Shown here: positions 58,801 to 64,000 of the stretch, in pieces | Numbering within the stretch: position 1 is the stretch's first letter | Layout of the letters: the number at the start of each line of letters is the position of its first letter | DNA from: Dimargaris cristalligena | Lineage: Eukaryota; Kickxellomycota; Dimargaritomycetes; Dimargaritales; Dimargaritaceae | Reading direction: 5' to 3' | Length of the DNA: 64,000 nt | NCBI GenBank assembly: GCA_027576995.1 | Contig: JANBQC010000018.1 | Span: forward strand, 54,826 to 118,825 | Made by a program: the position numbers and the translations under genes | The notes under the pieces: generated by a model | What the model was told of the DNA's origin: nothing | What the model saw: only the letters and a program-made list of their open reading frames with translations | The model's database searches: none

Positions 58801-61246
58801 GCTGTTGGAACCTGGACACAAGTAGAATAGCTGAGATTGAATCACCGCCGATTTTGAAGAAATGGGCAGTAGCTGTAATTTGACTTGCGTCCTTCTGCAA
58901 GACTTGGGCCCAGGCCTGCCGCAGGCCTCGCTCAATACCTGAGAGCGGTTGTTCCTCAAAATCTCTTGAGATCGGCTGGTTTAAAAGGTGGTCGATGGAT
59001 GGGAGAGCCTTGCGGTCTAACTTGCCATTGGTAGTTAACTGAAATTCTGCCACTGGGATAATTATTTGAGGGACCATTTTCTTAGACAGGCGACTGGAAA
59101 AATGTTTTAAAAGAGCGGCTTGGTCTAGCTCCGCTGGACTGGTATATAGAACAAGGGTTTCCTGGACTATCTTTGCCACAGAGTTGTTCAGTCCAGTGAA
59201 ACTACCTGCCACATGCTCAATTTCCTCGAGCTCAATGCGATACCCGTGCAACTTAACTTGATTGTCAATGCGACCTAGGAATTCAATTGTACCATTAGGA
59301 AGCCACCGAACACTATCACCGGACCGGTATATTTTTCCGGGGCCATAGGGATTGTCGATAAATTTGGCTTGCGTTAGTTTGGGTAGGTTTTGGTATCCAC
59401 GGGCAAGCCCAATTCCCCCAATGAGCAACTCGCCCGGAACACCCACCGGCACCAACCGAAGCTTGTCGTTAACTACTAAATTGGTCACATTTGTAAGAGG
59501 GAGGCCGGTTGAAATATCGGCATCGGGGGTAATAACAGCCATGTTACTTGAGACAGTGGCTTCGGTTGGGCCATATCCATTGATTAGGGTACAATGCCTT
59601 GCCCATTGCGTACATAATTCGGCTGAGATGGGCTCTCCTGCAACCATTATAGTCTTCAGATTTAGATAATCAGCAGGGTTCAGCCGAGACAGGAATGATG
59701 GGATTATTATTGCCGTATCAACACTCTGTAAGGACTCAACCAAATTTTCGGTGGGAACTACCACAGTGCCCCCAGTACAAAGGCCATGCAGCAGTTCCAG
59801 TACCAATCCATCAAATGCTACTGACATCATTAATAACGACCGGTGGCTGTTACGATACACTTCTTCAATCGTTGGATTCGTGATAAGGTTGGTTACGCTT
59901 TGTTGCTCAATCATTACACCCTTGGGGCGACCGGTGGTGCCGGAAGTGTAAACAATATAGGCAAGATCGTGGTGGGCCGATGGGTGTGGTTGGAAATCAG
60001 ATGGGTCCGAATCGGGTGGTGATAGAGTGAAAGGGTCTGTCACCAACACGGGAAAATGTGACTGGTGAGGTATATTACTACGGGTCGATTCAGTGGCAAG
60101 TAGTAATGACGCGCCACTATCGTCTAGGATGAACTGGATTCGGCCACTTGGATATTCCGGGTCTATAGGTACATACGCTGCGCCGGATTTAAGTACCCCA
60201 AGTAAGGCTACGATGTAAGTGAATGACTTGGGAATGAATAGGGCAAACCGGGTCTCGGGCTGGGCACCGTATTGCGTAACAAGGACTCGAGCAAGCTCGG
60301 AACTACAATTGTCCAGCTGGCGGTAGGTCCACTCATTGGGACCATGAGTGACGGCGATATTATGGGGCACTATTTTAGCCCGGCCACTGAAAATACAGTG
60401 CACAGGCTGATTCACGCACTGGATTGGGACATTCATGCGGGAAAAGGTCATTAGACGGCCTCGCTCCTGTTCGCTGACCCAGGGGACATCACGGATCAAC
60501 ATTGGCAGTCGACTGAGATCCTTCGTGGCCCACGCCCGAACCACCGCACTGAGAATCGTGTCAAATTGGCTCGCAAACTCCTCTACGGCAGAGGCCCGAT
60601 ACGCACTGCGGGAATATGCAATATCCAGTTTAGCAAAGCCACCCACCACATTAAAGTCAATCAGCAGTCTAACCCCTACCGTGGTCAAAAGGGTAGGTAA
60701 AAACCACCCGGTGTTGTTGACGGTGGAATGGATAAAATTGCCAGGTACATTGCCAGATGACTCATTGGGTACAGTGGATTCATCACAGCGCAGAATTACC
60801 TCGGGAGGCGGCGGTGTTTCGGCGATGGTACCGGTAGGGTTAACACCAATTCCATTGAAGTCAATTGTTGGCCCGTAACACCCATCGCAGGAGCTAATCA
60901 ACGAAGTGACCTGCACCTCAGGATCCACATTCAACACCGCCCAGGCCAACGGGGCATTAACGAGGGAAGTATCGCCGAGGGGTCCAGCGGTATAGCCAAA
61001 TGCCACCTCCGATTGGTTGTAATACCGGCTTAGTAAAATGGCCAGAGTGGCCACGGCCAAATTGTTAAGGCCATATTCTGAACCAGGTTGAATTTCTTCC
61101 GATGAAAGCCGGTGACGATGGATTTCAATGCCCTGTTGGACTCGGTTGGGCTTGCCTAAAGGCAACTTCACCTTGGGATAGCTCCCAGCGGGCACATAAG
61201 AGATTGGAGCCACGTCATTGGAGGTGAGGGTGGAATACGGTGCCAT
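49550..61246 (-). CDS. nonribosomal peptide synthetase with terminal thioester reductase
   Basis: One open frame of 3,898 codons without any intron. Domain order by motif: a half C domain (about residues 30-270); A1 (TSGTTGRPKG from 434, YGPTE 558, YRSGD 640, NGKLDR 740); T1 (GGDS, Ser803); E (HHILVD 992, EGHGRE 1127, RTVGWFT, FNYFGQ); C (HHSLMDGW 1474). A degenerate A2-T2-C follows (about 1775-2790). The last module is A3 (TSGTTGLPKG 2963, YGPTE 3087), T3 (GGHS, Ser3381) and a reductase, R (TGATGFLG 3509, YDQSK 3698). There is no thioesterase. The reductase resembles that of Lys2-type enzymes and releases an aldehyde or alcohol. The epimerase predicts a D-residue at the first position. No tailoring genes adjoin it. 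By eye the first 2.3 kb (A1) is richer in G+C than the rest. The product is unknown. Confidence 0.95.
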   Translation of the reverse strand: MAPYSTLTSNDVAPISYVPAGSYPKVKLPLGKPNRVQQGIEIHRHRLSSEEIQPGSEYGLNNLAVATLAILLSRYYNQSEVAFGYTAGPLGDTSLVNAPLAWAVLNVDPEVQVTSLISSCDGCYGPTIDFNGIGVNPTGTIAETPPPPEVILRCDESTVPNESSGNVPGNFIHSTVNNTGWFLPTLLTTVGVRLLIDFNVVGGFAKLDIAYSRSAYRASAVEEFASQFDTILSAVVRAWATKDLSRLPMLIRDVPWVSEQERGRLMTFSRMNVPIQCVNQPVHCIFSGRAKIVPHNIAVTHGPNEWTYRQLDNCSSELARVLVTQYGAQPETRFALFIPKSFTYIVALLGVLKSGAAYVPIDPEYPSGRIQFILDDSGASLLLATESTRSNIPHQSHFPVLVTDPFTLSPPDSDPSDFQPHPSAHHDLAYIVYTSGTTGRPKGVMIEQQSVTNLITNPTIEEVYRNSHRSLLMMSVAFDGLVLELLHGLCTGGTVVVPTENLVESLQSVDTAIIIPSFLSRLNPADYLNLKTIMVAGEPISAELCTQWARHCTLINGYGPTEATVSSNMAVITPDADISTGLPLTNVTNLVVNDKLRLVPVGVPGELLIGGIGLARGYQNLPKLTQAKFIDNPYGPGKIYRSGDSVRWLPNGTIEFLGRIDNQVKLHGYRIELEEIEHVAGSFTGLNNSVAKIVQETLVLYTSPAELDQAALLKHFSSRLSKKMVPQIIIPVAEFQLTTNGKLDRKALPSIDHLLNQPISRDFEEQPLSGIERGLRQAWAQVLQKDASQITATAHFFKIGGDSISAILLVSRFQQLGYQFTVPLVYQYPRLRQQAQYLQQETNTMLDNSLDSQVQAKGDVSLTPIQHWFAGLPFKNPSHFNQSFLFNVSHRFQLSHFTLTDALVALLNHHDILRARFQLSETGQSWTQTIPTEVATSADLLVLEKTVDPDDYSAFILQIQSSLNLTTGPVVATALIHNPAEPLNTQLFFTIHHILVDLVSWRILIEDLNSLLLGKPLPPKTMSFQTWATQLADYSSTLSADIWPTQMDPNHPIPDIYSLLPPPEISIEDYPVARLSVSLDFDSKSTSILFFQLAPQWRVTPQDLLLATFAQAFSTTIGIDQISFCMEGHGREPWAADQNITRTVGWFTSLYPLVLQIQSGQSFLELLQYTKEALQKIPGKGFPYSIIKYMPGVQADEKHKLMAKTSSKMDVQFNYFGQFSNSSTHQGSDPLSIEWSDSFGLHDFSPQDYIIFDLNPMSAIVGDSLRLITEYNPRVYHQDIISRIMARWHQNLGELTSLGVQSGNIISEPLLTKYDFPHLSLSDTGFQTVLAQIHQRDIPLAQVEDIFPCIAVQGGLLMNLSSDPSMYLVQMAMKLTGQLDCDQLIQAWASVANQHSPLRTVFIESPSTLSQGFLQVVLSSLPTSWTIAVQPLDSLEAFFIENRQQGFTLQEHMVRNFVFPTADSQVYDIIITIHHSLMDGWSLPLLLQQWMVAYHNPKLAVSPPPTSFTAVVRYICQSDPTLAQAFWTDYLHNAKATPAPLLYPDYIGSPGHASYSTPLNISKAQLLQTTQTLGISIATLFRAAYALVLGRLLSQDDVTFGVILSGRNLNILAMDQVIGPCTNTVPCQVHLDKSHIRIWLQSLHKDQVNMIPFEHSQLTDIIQWNGLAQSGPLFHTLLGFENFPDLTSNRFSDLTLSDIYIHELTQYPLAINFVDQPSSIQVRVSYSTAVYSETSIAQLVDMVQVILEQILICDPQTTIDQLTLTIPAVYPPTMNPRQTICNPTSTLASLPLYQIWECITNKHPGHPVLQSDEHVLSVGQLNHLVDSLVYSTANSTIACPLTILAFVNDISQLSVCLVAAIKLDVLLTIHPYTRSLKQINTSLETIEPQTVWLPAFFSNTYLAYLPHNTNIIKIPSWNTNSPSTNLEPIQPYNSQYNNPNISLQFISDWSLTGPTITAITCTQITHAVIQAKSYFNSRHECSFDPLLDIGSPEVSWLILSCLLYNVTIKPAGEYTLPNANPVNCYATSSNLLTQEPQHNDQLLLVNLAKLLTSSISPQINTSCLYLVYNGSVFDGFCSVTSSQLATFTFPTADSSLGGIPLVVLDYQGHPCPPGVLGYLVFTNTCNFSLPQKVGGLGLGYYNSDNQIHILGSESQRVNFQGQQVHLGILEQVLLQVGAIHPQALVLSNEKLVVVVDYTSKEELAKLQATVVPPIVPQVLIPNALISTKSFPHVANYSDQAGYNICKFVQAYLTCLSLQYPKVLSETEWWLIVLVNEMYLSQNLNNPSITQIHESISGLTLGQFEKLKFCIYQKYGIEVAICDLVSHNNLKTLALVITKLVDNSKINQIQEHIIINNQYTFLPHISSPPVTNYQQYIWSLSRFTDAERDFYHHCTLTLVEPISISKVQMAVDQLVSQFEALHCSYTSHNGILACHILPEVQLKVIEQVIPGPLENIDLDFNSEQIHLNLQQGILLQVTLYQVSQTSEGEIKSAINFCVHEIAGDSGFFKYLTQLFLQGIQGHKLDTVDPLPVKPYIHKNLPSKTDTNYWCSLLCNATTKLALPTDDSQPNTTAFQCSVVETKLESKLDMMVSDLATHKSVCKSIIWLSTFVAFLLRLTGQEDLVVNFEAHIDDLNKSLTSSTNLTNTSYPVRFTGNLPDNILELVNVLFQQCQVSATHITPANGVLGAKLGLRPLSRFTSIARVGVLLISSISYSYPPGVQAVHPKQPQTLFPYDLQLVINYQYPVAQLQLWYNPDIFKYQTAERLLHNFYSYIKSVLALGQSILTAPLVCPAEAQFILKEFSRGPVNSTILKNPNLNVVDMFFNAVQQYPNHIATEFAGQTQTYTEIAHNIQGLASYLQQLPINPGDRVAVIVADHPHTILAMLAIWSVGATYVPVDSKLPYSRQKYIMETAQCSHIVNATKSTTEWPSAISLTDSAIGTHQPINYSSVYPIQPIDLAYIIFTSGTTGLPKGVMVQHNSLANNISNNSFKELWKPGQRVLSGVPSGFDAYFFAALSTIVNGAILVFYEDTFLSVLPVVECAVFTASTLSLIEPHHCPRLKAIVCGAERLSSELAAKWTPFVSLYNVYGPTETTIISLCSLVLSTGPVTIGRPIANYECYILDSHLHLVPIGAVGKIYIGGIGVSRGYITQPNLNAEKFFDNPFTGQGKLYYTGDLGRWLPTGQVDCLGRIDNQIKIRGFRVELDEIDSNILHYPQIRACVTVLQKNNSSDDILVSYIVPEFIGPFQVPGNMVSGIPVIISDDMCLGGDFVGLGSKIKEHLKQVLPRYSVPSIFILLTHLPMNSNQKVDKSALPWHQEVLITKKLGPDGLVTGDNGTATDEPNLIANYSPTQASLCKIWQQVLGEDSVIPLHSNFFNLGGHSILATRMTIQVQNIFGASIPHNLVFRQPTIYGMALEIDQLIQTNMQTIPSTPTLVMPEQLAIAQESFQNNPNTSSTLDLNFDNHPTTYSMDFDDLVHQLPPLLKDHSDNWLTIFPDEAWPGDAPVFFLTGATGFLGTFILATLLSHYPSATVHCLVRAQSSKQAFERIKISCMGRLVWQSKWDIIESETTDSINTEPNRNQAIGYGSQQVRAIVGDLAQPHLGIAEAEWVSLTRVVDVIIHNGALVHWMYPYEKFRGPNVLGTLAALELATTHHIKSLHYISTLSVFTKDNLTQSILDTGIPESDDLERSRFNISAGYDQSKWVADKLIQEAHIRGYPCTIIRPGFIVGASESGVVNTDDFLWRLVKGSIQLGKAPIMDCTVNMCPVDYVAEILVRIVSEPKALTTGTFHVNAPAPFSYNDVFDQLRVYGFTLEIIDYPIWCKHLKAAAQKPDDNALYSLLMFVLDNLPEMMNFPTINASHTQVLCRPNGLHRLPMSHLMNRYLSYMVSSGFLEQPPS
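52877..55924 (-). other. NRPS: degenerate A2-T2-C block
   Basis: Residues about 1775-2790 keep the overall layout of an extension module, but key residues are gone. A2 has no TSGTTG loop, no YGPTE and no YxTGD (GYYNSDN stands where it would be). T2 reads ISGLTLGQF near 2290, without the GGxS serine. The C domain has VHEIAGD at 2497-2503 in place of HHxxxDG. Despite this about 3 kb stays open without a stop. Confidence 0.75.
55937..57244 (-). other. NRPS: condensation domain with intact HHxxxDG
   Basis: Residues about 1335-1770. It opens VEDIFPCIAVQGGLL and keeps HHSLMDGWS (1474-1482), GVILSGRN and VIGPCTNTVP. Its position right after an E domain predicts a C that accepts a D-configured donor. 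Confidence 0.85.
57257..60394 (-). other. NRPS: module 1, A1-T1-E (intact motifs)
   Basis: A1 keeps the ATP-binding loop, YGPTE, YRSGD and the NGKxDR lysine (742), so it should activate an amino acid. Its specificity is not assigned; the position-235 Asp appears conserved (VAFDGL). T1 has the phosphopantetheine serine (803). E is assigned rather than C because of PIQHWF, HHILVDLVSWRILIEDL, EGHGRE, RTVGWFT and FNYFGQ. The usual Gly after the catalytic Asp is Leu here. Confidence 0.85.
60437..61159 (-). other. NRPS: N-terminal half condensation domain
   Basis: Residues about 30-270 resemble the C-terminal half of a condensation domain (LAVATLAILLSRYYNQSEV, then AFGYTAGPLG). The N-terminal lobe with HHxxxDG is absent. 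Similar headless segments stand before A domains in Lys2-type reductases and some NRPSs. It should not condense anything by itself. Confidence 0.6.
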
Positions 61247-62616
61247 GGCTGATTAAGGGAATACGATAAATCGGCTTTTTAATTGGTACTCGTACTGAGG
61301 TTGGACAGGGTGCGTATGGATTTAGCCGTTTTGGAATACTGGTAAAAATGAGGGGTTTGATTAGTTTGATTAACTATGCCCCGACGGTAGAAGATGTTCG
61401 TGGTTTTTATACTGAAGGTGCTAATTATTAGACCGTGGTGGTGATAAAAATGACATCTGATCAGACCCATTAGTCAATAAAGGTCGCTTGAGTATTGTCT
61501 ATAGGTTTCCATTGACGGATGTATATAACCGGTTTTTAAGGTATGCGGGCCAGGGAACCTGTTTTGTCCGGTTTTATTTGCATACGAGAAACAGGCGCGG
61601 TATTTTTTTTTTTCAACTATCAATCACGCTATTTCGCCCCATATCTAATAGAAACGCGTATTACATCCAAGGCAATACGCAAATACTTACAACTATTAAT
61701 ATCATAGGCAGTTTATCCCCGAACCGACTCAATAAACCCCGCCTTACTTATAACCGGTCATTTCGTGTTTTTATCGCACACATGACAATTACGTATCAAC
61801 TGGATCCGCCTCAATATCTATATTTTTCTCAGTGTTCAAAAGCATACCCCATATGGTTCACATGCAGCACTATATACCCGATTATGAACCCACCCAAATG
61901 AAACATTACGCTTTTGCCGAACGCCTTGGTATTTTATTTTTTTCATTTTTCATTATATAGCGGATTAATCTTCCGTGAAATAATGTGTATACTAAACTTA
62001 CCTATTGACGAGGGGCTCTCGTAGAGATTGGCCATGTGGGCTCCATCTAGTAGTTAACCTACTATCTATTTGATATGATATGATCCGTAATATTACGATT
62101 TCCCTCGGATATTACTAAATCGATAATTACAAGGATATAAGTAAAGATTACCCAATCTAATTATCATGATTAGACCATCAAGAACAGCGTCTTGGCACTA
62201 ATCCTGCTTCTGTAGTGCCACATTATAATTTTTTTTCTCTGTTTCACATTGCTTTACGTATATTCAAGATTTTTGATGTGAGGGTATTTAGACAGGAAGT
62301 ATTTTTGCTTTCTCGGTCGTGCGCATTATTGGATTTTTTAATACAAGGCTATCCATGCATATATTTTCTTCAATTGCCGATAGCAGTAATTTATGCACGC
62401 AGTGTAGAGAATATTCAGTAATGCCGCTGAAAAAGCCGATATAGCCTTCTGCATACGACCCGTTGGTAACGAATACCAAGCCGACCCTCACCACAACGTA
62501 ATGCAATGTTAATCTGACTGTGTCGGCGGTCGTATGGTACACAACGTAATGTACTTCCTCTACGCATGGGAAATAATCATGGGGCTTTCAGCACCCGTGT
62601 TGGTATCGAGATTGGG
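61247..62616. other. intergenic, NRPS promoter region
   Basis: 1.4 kb upstream of the NRPS start. AT-rich, with T runs near 61602 and 61937. The frames at 61488-61901 (plus) and 62288-62542 (minus) have no recognisable domain and are not called. Confidence 0.45.
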
Positions 62617-63040
62617 TTAAACCCTGCTTCCGCCGAATAGTGCTGCCTTGCCATAGCTACTTGAGGTCACAATGCCCCTACTCCACCAGATCCCCAAGTG
62701 CGCTCCAGATGGTGGATTCTTCTTTCGAAATACATATGCAGCTAATAGACGCCTCTTTTCCTATACAATAGATGCCTAATTATTCAATTAGCCCGACTTA
62801 TCACCGACCTATTTCACTAAGGGTTCCGTCCGGTCTTTCTGAGCAACAATAGCCGAGGGTTTCTATCTGTCCACCTGGGCTGTATTCCTTTGAGGTCCTG
62901 GGCGGACATATCTTCTTTTCAGCCAGTTCAGCTTCGCCAGTTGCTTTGTCGATCAGTACTGGATGCCATCTATGCTTGTCAGCGTGGCCGCCTCTGGGAT
63001 ACTCTATTCTAATGGGAGCTACTTTAATAATATATCGGAT
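62617..63040 (-). CDS. unknown protein fragment, two 3' exons (5' end not found)
   Basis: An exon at 63040-62809 follows a TTTCAG acceptor and reads protein-like (contains YPRGGHADKHRWHPVLIDKA, then KKICPPR and YCCSERPDGTL). It can splice over a 67-bp GT-AG intron, with a weak GTCGGT donor, to 62741-62617. That exon contains SGAHLGIWWSRGIVTSSSYG and ends at TAA. The junction keeps the frame and together they give about 118 residues with three cysteines. I could not find an upstream exon in phase, so the gene may be partial, wrongly modelled or decayed. No family is recognised. It lies about 1.4 kb upstream of the NRPS on the same strand. Confidence 0.35.
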
Positions 63041-64000
63041 CTGAAAGTTGGCTTTATAGTTCAAATTATATCGAGGGGATTAGATCTCCTGAATATACAG
63101 CACTCTGATTTATATTTACCTGGAGTCGTCAATACATAGGTATCTAACACATAGATTTAAATCGGTAACAAGTGTTGAAAAACATGTCCCGACGGGGCTT
63201 TGATTCTATCCTGTTTCCACCAATTACGTTAGTTTATTTAGTCAATTTTTGACCACTCGTTTTAACCACTTATATTTTGCCCTACTGATTATACTGTTCA
63301 ATAAAACTAACCACCTAGAGGTACCCACATTGTCCTCTAACTGTTTTCTCCCTTTACTACCAGTTTTATTACTTCATCTTTGAATTTCAACAACCGGGTC
63401 TTAACAATACTACAGGGCATAAGTTATTTATGGTATATATAAGATAAAACTACTTCAATCAACGCCAACACGAAAAAAGCATGGTTTGGCTGGTTTTCGC
63501 TAAATTAGTCACCGCCAAGAAGTATCCACTGCTGGCATTCTTGATAAACTAGCTCATTATCCAAAGGATTTCTACCATTCGGTTGATTTATTCCATAGCA
63601 GAGCCTCAACACCACCTTTCGGTTCGTTGATTTTATTAAATATATATTGCTGGGCTTTATTTTATCGATATCAGTGTTATTTCACCAAGGGAACCTGCAA
63701 TTAATTGTAACAAGCCCACTATTATATTGTAACGTTTATAAAAGCCTTATTAGTATACCAAATAATATGTATCGAATAGAACAGAAAGGGAATCTCCCAG
63801 ATCCATGGAGGGGAGCGGGGGGCGAGGTATAAGTACCCCGCCAGCCCTAGGCCAAGTACTATAGTTATACTCTGGGTTATTCCTATTGGCCGATATAGTG
63901 TATTCCCTATATGGAAGGTGTGGTGAACTTACCACATTTTTTACCTACTTTTATTTTTTATCTATTTTTCGCACTTATCGGAAGTATGCCCCTGACGAGT
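63041..64000. other. intergenic, end of window
   Basis: 960 bp of AT-rich sequence. A minus-strand GTAAGT at 63932 could be a splice donor of a gene beyond the window end, but the sequence before it has stops nearby. Nothing else is supported. Confidence 0.4.

Noticed and set aside
1..64000. tRNA, rRNA or CRISPR features
   Set aside because: I searched by eye for T-loop consensus, rRNA-like blocks and regularly spaced direct repeats and found none; a tRNA scan would be decisive.

Overview
The window reads as nuclear DNA of a fungus, most likely an early-diverging (non-Dikarya) lineage. Evidence seen directly: most genes are split by short GT-AG introns (about 67 to 270 bp, usually GTAAGT donors). 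The housekeeping set includes fungal families: a Pet127-type mitochondrial protein, Nup192/Nup205, a Doa1/PLAA protein, a Pml1/SNIP1-type FHA protein, Rer1 and a DUF1399 glycine-rich protein. Gene density is low, with AT-rich intergenic stretches. A Kickxellomycotina/Dimargaritales-type mycoparasite would fit the large NRPS and the secreted family, but that placement is an inference I cannot test here.

Layout. 1-11.3 kb: 3' end of a secreted-family gene, an aquaglyceroporin, a six-exon GRDP gene, an unresolved gene-like stretch, a head-to-head pair of mitochondrial genes (bL9m and frataxin), and a second secreted-family gene. 11.3-17.9 kb: gene-poor, with the relic 3' end of an NRPS beside an LTR-like repeat, and a broken gene of unknown function. 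17.9-26.2 kb: Pml1/SNIP1 and Nup192. 26.2-31.0 kb: no clear gene, but an imperfect palindromic (foldback) element. 31.0-37.3 kb: Doa1/PLAA, a 10-N gap and the third secreted-family gene. 37.3-41.2 kb: AT-rich, with two LTR-like copies, one of them interrupted by an 818-bp element flanked by TATG. 41.2-48.6 kb: Rer1, malate dehydrogenase and an eight-exon Pet127 gene. 49.5-61.2 kb: one uninterrupted 3,898-codon NRPS gene. 61.2-64 kb: a small cysteine-containing gene fragment and intergenic DNA.

How the genes relate. Several products act in mitochondria (bL9m in translation, frataxin in Fe-S assembly, Pet127 in mitochondrial RNA processing; the malate dehydrogenase compartment is unclear). Others act in nuclear transport, splicing and protein quality control. 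The accessory content is the NRPS and three dispersed paralogues of a predicted secreted family that I do not recognise. The NRPS reads (half C)-A-T-E-C-(degenerate A-T-C)-A-T-R. It predicts a short peptide begun by a D-residue and released by reduction as an aldehyde or alcohol. The relic NRPS end at 13 kb shows that a related gene once lay elsewhere in the same region.

All exon models were built by eye from splice sites and frame continuity. Each full-length model given closes in frame.
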